A stretch of DNA of 64,000 nucleotides from Lingula anatina. Lineage: Eukaryota > Brachiopoda > Lingulata > Lingulida > Lingulidae. The stretch spans positions 135,751 to 199,750 of the forward strand of contig NW_019775025.1 in assembly GCF_001039355.2 (NCBI RefSeq), given 5' to 3'. The notes beneath the pieces are model-generated. The model was not told the origin of the DNA and made no database searches. It worked only from the letters and a program-made list of their open reading frames with translations. Numbering within the stretch: the first letter of the stretch is position 1; every line of letters starts with the position of its first letter. This document shows positions 21,868-34,219 of this stretch, one piece after another. The position numbers and the translations under genes were made by a program.

Positions 21868-24800
21868 TTTAAATTTTTATTGAACACCTTTACATTAAGA
21901 ATGATTGTTTTACTGTTTAGATTGCTATATATATATATATATACACCTGATCCCTGCACTTGGAGTTGGCATTTTTTATAATTTCATAACTAGTCCAGTT
22001 ATTACAGTTTCAGCTTTACTATATTGCTGCATGTTTTTGAAGAAAGGCCTGCTTTTATTATTATTTTTATATCCAAAACTTATTTAAATAAGCAGCATCA
22101 AGAAATTTAATGGTGTAGGCACAATGGTAACCTAATCAATCCATGTATTAATTTTAAAAAGAATAAAACTGATCCATACAAGGGTTGATTTAAGTAAAAT
22201 GGAATTTATGAAAAATAAAAAATATATAACTGAAATGTTAAACACTACTCGAGTTTTGAGAACTAGGGACTGCTTCAAATATTCAATTTACTTCAAGGTA
22301 TAGATAAAGTATGAGGCGCTGAGCTTTTACGAGAAATAGGGCAGATAATTGGCGAGGTGTAGCAAAATTACAAAATTAAAGACAAACCTCTGTTTTAGTT
22401 GTCTGTGACTGGAAGAAAACCGCTTCTTTATGACCACATTTAGGACAAGGGTGGTCATCTGTTCTAGGAAGTGTTGGATCTGCTATAACATCAGCTATGA
22501 TTTGAGTAAGTTCACTGAAAATAAGGGAGTTTTTTATGTCATACAAGTAACACTACAAACAATGGTTTATTTGCTATTTCTGTCTATTCTATTCTCTCAT
22601 GGAACTAATTTAATTGAGATATTGTCACATTATGTATGGTATACAAAATATACACAAAATTCTAAGACGTCACTAACTTACTCTACTTCATGTGTAATTT
22701 TGTTCACATATATACATGGATTGTCTGCCTCTTGCTGATAGTCGCAATTTCGACACTAAAATAAAAATGAACATTAATGAAATATTGTGAGAGAAAAATA
22801 AGTTGGTGTTACTGAAAAATATATGTATATATCCTGAAACCCATGTGGTTGAATGTATTTTGTTCACAAGAAAATTTGATGTGTAAGGAATCTCCCATAT
22901 CTTGTATGGAAGTGTAAAAGAAAATGGGAATACTTAAAACATGGTATGTGCTAATGACATCAAAAAGACTTGCCAAATTGTGAAACCAGTAAATTAGTGT
23001 TTGACCATAAACCACCTGCTAATTTAAAAAAATACTTACTGCATATGCTAGGATTTTATTCTCTTTGTCTTCTTTGGGGTACAACATGTTATTGCTACAA
23101 AACATGAAATACAATTATTAAAAAATTAAGAGTACAAATGACATGTTTAATTGTTCTACACATGACTCCACAAAAAGACTTACAAAACACTTATCATCTG
23201 ATTATTTACATGCTAGAATGACCCATACATTATTCTAAACCTTAAAATTGTTATAATCAATAGGAAATGTCCCTTGGTGTAAGATGAAGCAAACTTTTTT
23301 AATCATCAAATAAAACTGGATGCATTCACAAGCTGTCCAGCCGTCTTTGAAAATATTGGCCGGCCGGCAGAGGCAAACCACCATTGTACTCACTCGAGTC
23401 GTATCACTGCTGTTAATGTGATATTATTAACGTCGTAGAACAATGCTTATTTTGAGGCATAGATCTAATTTACTTACCATTCTTGACAGAATTTTATCCC
23501 GACAAAACCCGGGCCATCATCATGATGTTCGTACATATTCTATGTATTTTGTTATGAACTTCGATAGGATTTAAATAATAATAACAGTGATATCATAGAA
23601 GACGCCGTCGCTTGAAACCGGAAGTAGTATGAAATGCGCGTTCATGGTCAATGGAAACAAATTGAACTAATAATCCCACACGATAAGAAAGATAAGAAAA
23701 TGGGACACTACAGATACACGTTGCAGAATTACCACAGTTTACATCTCTGTATAAGCTATGCATGCAGCTCAAAGAGTAAATTTAAGCGATAACATTTTGG
23801 TAAGATGTACAGCATTAGAGTGCGATGTTTACCAAGAAAAGCTTATTTCGCAGGCAGGATAATGGGAGGAACAGGAGAATGGTGCTCTGGGGATTTATTT
23901 CCCACTAAATTAAGTTTTCTTGTTTTTATAACATACATGGCGTTATTTATAAATCAGGGTAAGTAGACATGATGTTCTATATGGCAAAATATATGAGATA
24001 CGCTCCCCAAATTTAAGTAAAGTAAAAGTTCCCCTGCATTGCTACAATACATGTACACATGATCAACTTCAACTTCCATCACTTCCATCAACATGTGAAC
24101 GTTAACTTGTTAGAGTTCCTTAACGTTATGTGTTGAACTGAGACATTTTATTAGAACTAGGATTTTACATTACTAAGTTGCGTATTTATTTAAAGACAAA
24201 ACTATCTGGGATCTCAGCCCAAGACAGCCAGGAAGACTGTAAACGTCAATTCCAAAGTGAAACTTGATGAATGTTATGCAAAGTATTATTAAAAATAAAG
24301 TAAAATAAGATAACAATGAAAACAAAACAAACAAAACAAATGAACATTAAAAAGTGCAGTGTATAAATTGCAAGCCTGAGATATACATATATTTATTGTA
24401 GGCATCCTGGTTACAGCATCAAAGACGTCAGATAATAAGTACATGTATAATACAGTCACAGTAGTTCTGTTGACTGAGTGCTGCAAGTTAGTTCTTGCAC
24501 TAATTCTGTATTTGAAAGAGTAAGTAATCTTCTCATAACAAACACTTTTTTGTATATGTATTTTTTCAGTATTTAACATGATTGTTTTATTGCTAATTAA
24601 TAAAGCTCATAAAGTATTTTAAGAATAGAGCTGTGGAAAATACATGTAATATGGTTATTTCCATTCCAAAGAAGGGTTAAAAAAACTTACTGCATAAAAT
24701 TACATTGCTACATTTGTGTTTTCATAGAAAAATTATATTTTCTATTACCAGTAAACCTCTCAAGGGCATGTTTCTTGAAGTGGCAAAAAATTACCAAGGT

Positions 24801-27119
24801 AAAATTCCCATTCCAATAATTACTTAACCACTACATCTTGTTAAAATTCACTGAAATATTGTTATATTTACTAGTACACCGAATGTGAATATCTACTCTC
24901 ATGTATTACACTGGTACAGTTTGAGTTCAGTTACATGAAGCTTTTGAAGAAACAGATGATACTGTTTGCAGAGTTGAGCATGTCACTGTCATATCTCAGA
25001 GATATATACAGGTTTTTATCACAAATGCTTTTTTTATTTATTTAGTGTTCCTTCTGTACTTTGTGCCCTCGGCTCTCTACTGCCTGTATAATAACTTGGC
25101 TTTTGTCAACTTGGCCACTTATGATCCAACCACCTATTTCCTCTTACTCCAGTTCAGAGTGGTAGTCACTGGGGTGGTCTTCCAGGTGAGTGGTCCATAC
25201 AATAGATTGAGACAGTCTTGTGCTAGCTTGTAAATTATTCAGTAGAGGTTTGAATTGTAATAGCTCTTTTTTGTCAATTTGCCACCCCTTTTGGATCAAA
25301 GTGATTAGAATTGTTGAGAATTTTGGACTACTTTGCCATTTATAAATTCATGCTTGGATGAACCCAAAATGAAGAACTGATACAGGACATACAGAAGCAC
25401 AAGTTATGAATACATTACTAAATAAATGCACTGCAGTGCCAAAATTTACAGGTCAATTACAAGTTACATTATAACATTTTGTGACAAAAATGTAATTTGA
25501 TACATATTAATATTTTAAAATAAGTTTGTAAAAAGACTCTGAAAATCATTGCAACCAAAAGTTGTTCACATACGTACAGTATCTTATGAGAATAAAAAGA
25601 AATCTACATAAAAATCAAATAAAAACGGGTATTTAGAAACAAATGCTTGCAGCTTTTTCACATGTATTATGCATACATGAATTGAACTAAGTATATCAAA
25701 TGTATTAAAGCTAGTGCACATCAAACTAGTTTAATGTGTCCTAGATTTAAGAAAGTTAGGAGATGAAAATCAAGAATATATATTACCCTAGATAGTTGGA
25801 GCTGGTTTTATATTGGTTAATTTGTTGCATTATTTGAACATAGGTGGTTCATTAAATTTCCAGAAATATTGCTTATTTAATTTTGATAAGAAAAATGTGG
25901 TTTAGATTTTAATAATTTTAATGGGTTTTTAGAGTAACTTAAAACCCATTAAAATTAGGCTTAAAATTATAGAATATCAGGAATAATCATATCTTAAAAG
26001 ATATATAATCATATCTTTTAAGATGTTCATACCAGTGACACTGAAAACTTAAAAGAGTTGATGGAGTTTAAGTATGATTTTTGCATTGGGCTCTTGTTAA
26101 TTATGTATTTTAAGTATCCTCAATGTACCTAATATCATTATGCTCATTTATGTCTCCTTGATCGAAACAAGTTCAATACGGTGTCAGAAGAGTAGAAAAA
26201 GCATTTAAGTGACAAACACAAGTATGATGTTCGAAAATTGGCCGATGCCGGCCGCTTTTATTGTGAATCCCTCTAATAAAATGAGATGAAGTAATTTTAC
26301 AAGCTAAAATTGAATAATTGTGACAGTGCTAAATTACGTAACTTTTACGCCTGAAAAGACTTTATTTTACATATAATTCCCAAACAACATAGTGCAGACG
26401 TTGTTATAAACCATCGCCATAAAACAACGTTTGACTCAGCCACCAAACTTTCCTTTAACCACATTTAAAATGTGATCTAATATTAATTAATGCATTATGC
26501 TAATTTATATTATATTGTATAATCCAACTTTTTTTAATTGCAAGATATTATTATCCATAAGAGCATGATGTTTGAAATTTGAGTGTGATTACCATGACCT
26601 GTTTGGACTATGAATAATAAATGACCCCCAGACATTTACTTTAAAGTTATAACTCATAGATGGAAAAGCAGCTTTTTAGAATTGTGCTTACTAACTGGAG
26701 ATAAAGGTGATATTTTTTCTAATACATTCATTTTTTATAAAGAATAATGCTGAAGTCTTAATGCTGGTCTCTAATGGTGGTTTTCATCATTCCACGTATC
26801 TTTGGTATGGGGGCTGAAATCTATTGTATCAATTATTCAGTTATTATAGGTTAATAATAAATAGATAAGTAATAATTGGTTGTTTTAACATTGGTGTTTT
26901 ACATTTAAAAATGTAGAACACCATGCAGCCTCATAACTAAAGATTTTTTAATCTTTTCCTTCAGATCCTTTTCAAGAAAAAGTTGAGTGTGATTCAATGG
27001 ATGTCCATGCTTATGCTGACTGTTGGATGTGTAGTCAAAGAAGTGGAACATGATGTATCTTCACGCAATACAGTGCAGCATGGGGGCCAGTCTTCTTGGC
27101 TGCAGATCAATGCAAGCAT
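21868..27119. repeat. Large duplicated segment, copy B
   Basis: Second copy of 15697-21592, lacking the Harbinger insertion. It continues into unique sequence at the 3' half of transporter exon 5. Confidence 0.93.
22388..23536 (-). pseudogene. POLR2I: RPB9 copy B, last exon missing
   Basis: Exons 23478-23536, 23040-23094, 22682-22755 and 22388-22514 match the complete gene with intact frames and splice sites; one difference is silent (TGT for TGC in FCQEC). The final exon, which supplies the last cysteines and HRWTE, is absent because the duplicated segment starts in the last intron. Most simply the other allele, cut by a contig end. Confidence 0.85.
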
Positions 27120-27636
27120 CGTTCTCATACTGCTGCAAGTATTTTGTTCCTGTTTTGCAGGGGTGTACAATGAGTATTTATTGAAAGATAAAGGGTGCAA
27201 TATACATTTAATGCTGCAAAATGTTTTTATGTACATTGATTCTATCATCTGCAACATCATCATACTTGCCTGTACTGGAAATCTTCTTACTGCTTTTAAG
27301 CCAGACAGCCTTGCAAGTGTCTTCCACTGGAAAGTTCTGGCAATAATACTAAATGGGGCTGGGATCGGCATTGTAACAAGTCTGTTTCTAAAGTCTTTGA
27401 ACTCCATATTGAAGACTTTTGCAAGTGCATTAGAATTAATGTTTACTGCTGTGCTTTGTTGGATTATATTTGGTATTGCCATTAATGCCTATACTGTTGT
27501 TGCCATTTTGATTGTATCAGCATCTCTATTGTTGTATTCAAGAAATCCAGTTGTCAATAGAGCTAAAAATGATCCAGACAATACTGAAGAATCTGTAGAA
27601 GTATCTGAAACAAATAATAAACAATCAGAGGTTTAA
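23862..27636 (+). CDS. UDP-galactose transporter, senju-type (SLC35A family), complete copy
   Basis: Golgi multi-pass antiporter bringing a nucleotide sugar (UDP-galactose is likely) into the lumen in exchange for the nucleoside monophosphate. Exons 23862-23958, 24402-24519, 24752-24798, 25046-25185 and 26965-27636 join in phase to give 357 residues, normal for the family. Recognised parts: LFPTKLSFLVF, GILVTASKTS and TVTVVLLTECCKLVLAL near the N-terminus; YFVPSALYCLYNNLAFVNLA then YDPTTYFLLLQFRVVVTG, the nucleotide-sugar transporter signature; FAGVYNEYLLK; and four or more hydrophobic helices in exon 5. The cytosolic tail is acidic and polar (NDPDNTEESVEVSETNNK). From memory the closest relative is insect senju; SLC35A4 or A5 are alternatives. 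In-frame upstream ATGs (18318 in copy A, 23805 in copy B) could add 19 residues. Confidence 0.85.
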
Positions 27637-28261
27637 ATTTTTTGCAACAATATGATATAATTTTTTGATATAACATACAATTAACTTACCATTTTTGAAT
27701 TTTGATTTGTTAGTAGTACAAGTGTATCACAATTCTGTAGCACTAAAACTGCAAAAAATTAATTAAGTAAATATGCCAACAATCTGAAACTTTTGGGAAA
27801 TTAAGTTATATTTTTATGTCTTCCATATTTATCTAACATATATATTAAAATCATGTTTTCTCTTTTTGAATTATATATGTAACTCCTAGGGTAAATATAG
27901 CAGTTGAAGAGCATTATCATGGTCCAGTGAAAGTTCATTCTACAACATTATAAAATTTACCTCCCTTCAGATATTTCAACCTAGTTTGGAAGGTTTTACA
28001 ACCTATAACCCAATCTGGGTTAACATGGATGCAGTATGATAATCAAATAATTTATTTGATCACTTAGCAGTGCCAAGTTGATCTTATCAGGGGCAAATTG
28101 GAGTACTGCTAATATTTTAAAAACATACTTACAAGTATTTGTATGTATATGTAATGAATGTATTGAAACATTTGATCTGATATATATACACACGATGAAA
28201 CAAGTTTTGATTGAGAATTTCTGTGGGTATAGGTAACACGATGTAAATTTTGAAAGTGCAC

Positions 28262-28430
28262 TGTAAGATTAAAGGGATAACAACCATGTGTATGAGATCT
28301 ATATTTCACAATAAATAAATTGTAAACAACTCGTAGAAATATAAAATATTCTATTCTATCACAAAAACGACAGTGTTAAGCATTTATTCTGAAATCTGTG
28401 CTTGTCATCAGACAACATGACAATTTTTTG
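28262..28430. repeat. Dispersed repeat, AGGGATAACAAC family, copy 1
   Basis: Aligns with 45198-45355 and partly with 33710-33815. Shared words include AAGGGATAACAAC, ATTTCAC(A/G)ATAAAT, TATCACAAAAA and TCTG(A/G)AATCTGT(G/A)CTTG followed by CATCAGAC. Non-coding and old. Confidence 0.65.
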
Positions 28431-29102
28431 GACAAAATGAACAGTTGGTATCCTTTTAATCTATCTAATCACAAAATCTATGGTATTTTTTTTTCTTATT
28501 TTCTTGACAGAGAGTAGGTGCTTAACAATGTCCTAATTATTTTTAAAGACATACATTATATGTGTTTGAATATATTCTTATTCTGTCTGCCCTTGTTGTT
28601 ACAAATTATACATAAATCTGTGCAACACATCTGTTAACCATGTATACAAAACAATCTTTTTTTTACTTTGAATTTCTGGGTGGCTTTGTTTAAAAAATCA
28701 GCATAATAAGATTATTTTCACAATAGTTGTTGATTTTTCTATGTATCTTGGTGACATTCACTCTCTTAGTTTCAAAGTATATAATTTTGTTTTTCTTAAG
28801 TTCTGACCAGTATAGTTTTCTTTAATAGAAAGGCAAGTACCTTAAAATCTTCATGACTGGATAATTTTTTTCTAAACTTTCTAAAAAAACTATTTTACTT
28901 TTATTTGCATGTAGTTTTTGAAACTCTCCCTTTAAGTGCCAAACTATATTTCAGTTTTATTTGAATTTAATGGGATGCTTTGTTTGATTAAAAGTGAGGT
29001 TGAGTTTGAAAATCATGATTGGTTTAAATTCACAGAAGCTATGGTACAGTTTGTGGTGTTGTTCAGTGTTCATTACTGGGTTATGCAGAGGTTTGTAACA
29101 TG

Positions 29103-29269
29103 CAGGGGCGGATTTAGGCCGTCTTCTGGGTCTTCCGGAAGACAGTCAGATTTTTAAGTTTACATTGACGGTTATCTAATGTTTTCTGTCGGAAGACGGT
29201 CAAAAATGGAGGATGGATTAACAAAATAATTAAGAAGACTGTCAGATAATATCTCCGGATCCGCCCCTG
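29103..29269. mobile_element. Foldback MITE with CAGGGGCGGAT termini
   Basis: A 167-base element with inverted termini CAGGGGCGGAT and ATCCGCCCCTG, flanked by ACATG (29098-29102 and 29270-29274). The interior contains GTCTTCCGGAAGAC-type inverted segments. The CAGGG start is hAT-like, but only 5 bases of target duplication are clear. Confidence 0.75.
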
Positions 29270-29421
29270 ACATGTTACCGCTGTATAAAAATTTTTAAGT
29301 ATCCAAGTTTTTATTGTTATGTGACTTACTTTAACATTGGTTTAAAATTCACAATCTGATTCCTAACCAGGTCATTTTTAGTTTTCTTAGTAATTTAGTC
29401 ATTATGTTTGTTATATCTAAA

Positions 29422-30170
29422 CTTTGAGGTAGATTATCTTTTTCTCGCTGTTTAATAATTTTATGTAAGTTTGCTCATACAGAATACTGTCATAGTTCAA
29501 TGAACTGTGTGCAAACTGTGCGTACAGATGGTTGACCAGAAAACCAAGAAATTGAGCCTGATTTTTTTTTTTTTTTTTTTAGAACTTAAAAACCGTCTTC
29601 CACCATCTATCTTGCCTAGGTGTCATTGAATTGTTATGTTTAATGTTTGTATAACGTGCAATCTAAGATCTAAAGTTTGCATAATATTTTGTTTGAATGC
29701 AAAATGCTCTTTGATAGTGATGTGCCTTAATCCAATGTAAAGTGAAGCATGTTGGTCTCTGAAAGCCAAGGGCATCACCTTTTATGTGACACTTCACCAT
29801 TAGGTTTCATGATGAAAGACCAGAATTCCATGTTTAATAGTTGAGGTAGATTATCTTTCTCCCACTGTATATGTTATCTAAGTTTTACGTAAGTTGGCTC
29901 GTGGTTTACTCATACAAAATACTGCCATGCTAAAATTATCTGTGCAGAGACCATCTACAGGTGGTTGACCAGAAAATCAAGAAATTGGGAACAGACAAAC
30001 CATACCTGTTCTTGAGCAAATTTTTTAAAATAATTTTTAAACCATCTTTCACCATCTATCTTGTCGATGTGTCATCAAATTGATTTGTTTAATGTTTGTA
30101 TAATGTGTAATCTTAGTGTATAGTTTGCATTATATTTTGTTTGAATGCAAAATCATACATGGTGCTCTTT
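29422..30170. repeat. Diverged direct duplication, about 300 bases per unit
   Basis: Unit 1 (about 29422-29725) and unit 2 (about 29842-30170) share GAGGTAGATTATCTTT, GGTTGACCAGAAAA(C/T)CAAGAAATTG, CACCATCTATCTTG and ATATTTTGTTTGAATGCAAA in order. A further fragment with CATCACCTTTTA and GGTTTCATGATGAAAGA occurs at 29774-29820 and again at 31160-31208. Non-coding. Confidence 0.75.
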
Positions 30171-31383
30171 GTTAGTGTTTAGCATATCTGTGGCATGTCG
30201 ATTCTTTTGAGAAATAGAAATATTGTAGTGTACATAGATTTCTGACATATAATGGTGCTCTGTTACATATTGACACATTTATCTGGCATTTATATATATT
30301 GTTACTATTATGACATGCAGTTGGTCTTCCAACCATAAGTGATGGAACTGGATAGAACTTCATTTTGTAATAATAGAATGGAATATACATTTTATATGAT
30401 ATCAAAGTACAGCTGAGGCTGCTGGTATACAGCACCTGCAACAGAAACATTCTTTTGAAAGGCATAAACATTTATTTTCTCAAAAAAAAATTACATGTGG
30501 CATCTCTAGTCTTTTCTCCCTATTATTGATCATATCAAGTTTAGGCAATACATCATGTATATGTATTGGTATTTATTACATAATGCAATGTAGATCTTAT
30601 GTGGTCACAAGGACATGGATTTTTTAAATCCTGCTTTATTGAATGGTGCTTATTAGAGGTGTCTGATTCTTGTAACATGCAGACACGTACTAAACGTAAA
30701 TGAGCTACAATCAAAACAAAGTGAAGTCTACATGTTAAGTTCAACACTGAAGAATTCTTTTGCCCATCTACAGAAGTATTTTTTAAAAAATATGCCTGTT
30801 TAGAACCCTTAGTTAATACTGATATGAAAAATAAAGATTAAACCTGTAATTATTCTTTGTTATACGTATTTGCGATAGTCTTCTATAAAGGAAAAGTAGT
30901 CACACATTTCACTTTGTGTAATGGACATCTACTCCCTGTAAGTTCGGGCCCATGCAAATCCTGCAGCTTAAAAGAAAACTGCTGCCTTATCAAGGGGTCA
31001 GAATATTTTCTCGATAGCGAACACACTGCCCAATTTTTTTTTTTTTTCAATTCCTGGATAAGTCTTCTCCAGCACTTACAGCCAGGAAACTTTGAAGCTT
31101 GTAAATACATTCTCCCTGCCCTTCCTATAGTGCCTCTATCCAATGTTGGCATTGAGGTCATCACCTTTTACACGAGACTACACCTTTCATGAGGTTTCAT
31201 GATGAAAGATTTACATTTAACTGGTACAGAATTTTGGTAAAGTCTCAATTAAATATCATTTATCAGGCTCACTAACATTACTGTTCTCTTGACTTTCTAT
31301 AGGAGAATGAAGCTGAAAAAAAAAGTAATAAAAGAATTAAATAAACATATGCTGCAACATTCTATTAAGTTTTTCAAGACAAT

Positions 31384-31599
31384 ATCAATACATACTATTT
31401 GAAATCTTACTAGACACCTAGTAACTATGTGAAATCTCTCCAAAAATCCTTGGTAAAGATTTAGAACAAAAAACGGGGTTGTCTTGCCTAAATCAATACA
31501 TACTATTTGAAATCTTACTAGACACCTAGTAACTATGTGAAATCTCTCCAAAAATCCTTGGTAAAGATTTAGAACAAAAAACGGGGTTGTCTTGCCTAA
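31384..31599. repeat. Perfect 2 x 108-base tandem repeat
   Basis: 31384-31491 is repeated without visible change as 31492-31599. It lies downstream of the RNASEH2C stop codon. The identity suggests a very recent duplication or an assembly or replication slip. Confidence 0.92.
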
Positions 31600-31738
31600 A
31601 TCTTTCTGTTCATACCAAGTGCTTATTAGTAAAAGAAATATTGTCAATTCTCTTACCTCACCTAAGATCAAAGTGAATTACCTAAGCTAATGACAAAACA
31701 ATTTATAATAAAAGGTTATTTGAGTCCATATAGGCATA

Positions 31739-33057
31739 TTACGCGTAGTAACAAATACATACTGTTTTAGCAATATGTGTCCATTCCAGTGCTTTGTGAA
31801 TCTTATCATTAATACTTGGTTCTGCATCAAGGTTCCAATACGTAAACTGCTCAAATTTATGGGACACCTTCAGGTGCCGCTCTTCTTCTTCACTGTAAGG
31901 TCGGTGCAGTTCCTTTAAGAGTAACCCTAGGCAACAATAAAAGATAGTGTATTCAAATAACTTGTTTAATCTAATTCGTGAATGGCATTTGTTTACACAT
32001 GTATTTGACAACTTTCTTAGAATGTGTTAATCAGTGTCAGATAACTATTAATGATAAATAATTTTTGTTGCACTTATCATGCACAAAGAAAGCACAAATA
32101 ATCATGCTTAGAACTCATTTACATTTTCATAAAAAGTACATGTACATAAAACGTAAATAAAATTGCTAAAGCTTTAAGTTTTATGCCAGCTCAAAGAGAG
32201 TTACCAATACACTTGTGACCTGTAGGAGTCAAAAATTTTCTGTTTATCGTACCACAAGGGTAAATGCTGGGGGTACAAATGGTTTTACCCCCCCCCCCAG
32301 CTGACACTTTCACAGCCACAATTCACAGTTACAAAATAAGGAGACGTACCAGAAAAACTTCTCTGACCCAGAAAAAATTTTTAAGGTACAAAAATAAGCA
32401 GTTTGAAATTCACTTTGTTAGGTTAACAGAATATAATTCCCATCTGAACTTAATAGCCTTACATTTAGTTACCTGTGTATCCATCTGGTAGTTGCATTTC
32501 TTTTCCACTTAGAGGTCTTCCCCTGAATGTTGCAGACAGCACTTAAACATAAAAAGATGATCATTAGGACTAGCCAACCAGCTGCTCTTTAAAAAGAGAA
32601 GCAGTAGAAAAGAAAAAAGTTACATTAATATAAATATCACTATTCATTTGAGAAGAAGCGACACTGCGCAAAGTCATCACATCACTTGAAAAAAGAATCG
32701 GGTGGGTTGACGATTATGCAAAACATTTTGAAGTCAAAAAGCAAAGACCCGTCTTCCTCCTAACCCTCTACCTACATGTACCTGTATGTGAAATTTATGT
32801 CATCGTAGTGGCAGTAGTAGTACGTAGTAGTTGTTGTAGTAAAACTACGTACATTGTACAAACTGTAGTACGCTGGCGAGCCTACAGTATAACTCACCAG
32901 TTCCTTGGTCATGTCGTACAGATGTATCAAAATAGTCAGCAACTTTTGCAGGGCCGTTGTAATCTATTTCACATGGCATCAAATGACATGCTTTTGTCGT
33001 TCGTGCTTGGGACGCAGAGTTTTTGTCCACATGAATCAGCGACATTGCGATTAGCAA
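31739..33057 (-). CDS. RNASEH2C: Ribonuclease H2 subunit C
   Basis: Scaffold subunit of the nuclear RNase H2 heterotrimer, which removes ribonucleotides from DNA and degrades RNA:DNA hybrids; it holds subunits A and B together. Exons in transcript order 32898-33057, 32473-32541 and 31739-31926 join in phase to give 138 residues (human 164). CHLMPCEIDYNGPAKVADYF corresponds to the conserved HLLPCEV...GPAPVGRFF region. TFRGRPLSGKEMQLPDGYTG matches FRGR.L.GEEV..P.G..G. The last exon has HKFEQFTYWNLDAEPSIND followed by KALEWTHIA, matching the conserved F..FT.W.L...P...ALTW block. An alternative start 12 bases downstream (33045) is possible. The start lies 189 bases from the divergent small gene at 33246. 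Confidence 0.9.
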
Positions 33058-33245
33058 CTTCCCGCTATTTACATGTATGTAAAAAGCGTTATTATTGGAC
33101 TATTAACGCAGGGAAAGGACTTCGGCACCCAATCAAGTGTGAGCTACGAACTTAGGTATATACATAAACGAAATGGATCTTCCGAGATTAAAGAGTCGGA
33201 CCCTCGACTGTGGGCAGGAGACACATCCCTGGTCTGTGGTGAAAC
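33058..33245. promoter_or_regulatory. Shared divergent promoter, RNASEH2C / small membrane-protein candidate
   Basis: 188 bases separate the two opposed starts. Inferred from layout; no motif identified. Confidence 0.4.
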
Positions 33246-34219
33246 ATGGTTCGCGTGGCGATTATCTCGAGTGCTAGAAGATACGTTTTGCACAGCGGCA
33301 TTAAGTTACATAGAAGTACTTACGTGCGGTTACATGAAACATGCAGAAAACAGGACTGCAGCCGTTTCCACACACAAACTATAAATTATGCCCAAATTAA
33401 AAGATACAAGAAAAAAGAGCCTGTTAATCAAGATCGCTTTTTCAGATGGCAAGATCTTTTAAGCTTCATGTTTAAATGGAATGTATTGATTTTACTTGTG
33501 TATTTACTGCATTTACAACAGCAGAATGAAAATAAAAAAAATCAAGCAAAAGGTAAGAATCATGATTATCTGAAATTGTAACTTAGTATTTTTAAAATTC
33601 GTTTATGAAATTAATTACAGTCACACTTAAATATTAAATTAATTATACTGTTGAGTCATGGTTTCATGTTGATTTTTGTCTAAATTTTGTACAAATGATT
33701 TTTAAAAGGGATTGCAACTTTTTATGAGATTCAAAATTTCCCAATAAATAAATTGTAAACAAAAACATAAAAATATGATAAATTGCATTTTACCACCAAA
33801 ACAGCAGTTACTATAATAGTAAAATCCGGATATTGCCAGGACATACGGATATTGATTGCTGCCCTCCAAAGTAATCTCTTAAAAGATTATAATTAAAAAC
33901 ATACTCTTTAAAAAAATCCATATCTATTAACTTTGAATGTTGGAATAAATTCATAAACCATCAGTAAGAATGGGGAAATTGCCCTATACATAAAAGGAAT
34001 ATTTGATATATGGCACATTTCCTGCCAAATTGAAGAGTTGTCATCCCTTTAAGTTTTCAAACACCAGCCAGTTTGAGATTGTACAATGCATTCTCACTTG
34101 TGGCAGACATTTTCCTACTGTTGTTATTGCATGGAAACATTTTATTTACAGCTGGAAAGACAGATACAGCAACAAACAATACAGTAGAAGGAAAAACAAC
34201 CCAGGCCCCAAAAAGCTGA
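33246..34219 (+). CDS. Small single-pass membrane protein candidate, possibly mitochondrial
   Basis: Two exons, 33246-33552 and 34152-34219, joined by GT-AG sites in phase, give 124 residues. I do not recognise the family. The N-terminal 50 residues are rich in Arg, His and Ser with almost no acidic residues (SARRYVLHSGIKLHRSTYVR), as in a mitochondrial targeting peptide. FRWQDLLSFMFKWNVLILLV contains a predicted membrane span at about residues 73-90, followed by a Gln/Asn/Lys-rich and Thr-rich polar tail ending APKS. The head-to-head position with RNASEH2C and the clean intron favour a real gene. It could alternatively be a chance frame with a fortuitous splice. Confidence 0.5.

Larger units (their letters stand above)
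27637..31738. other. Non-coding stretch between transporter and RNASEH2C
   Basis: Holds the transporter 3' region, a foldback element (29103-29269), a diverged tandem duplication (29422-30170), a dispersed repeat (28262-28430) and a 108-base tandem repeat (31384-31599). No gene was supported; the longest open frames are artefacts of repeats or AT-rich sequence. Confidence 0.65.

Noticed and set aside
26994-27482. 162-codon minus-strand frame
   Set aside because: Antisense shadow of transporter exon 5, whose plus strand encodes clear membrane helices.
31384-31599. Possible CRISPR-like or satellite array
   Set aside because: Only two directly abutting units with no spacers, in a eukaryotic genome.
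31297-31671. Open frame of 124 codons on the minus strand with an internal 36-residue repeat
   Set aside because: The protein repeat is just the 108-base DNA tandem repeat (a multiple of three); it lies in the RNASEH2C 3' region with no splice or family support.
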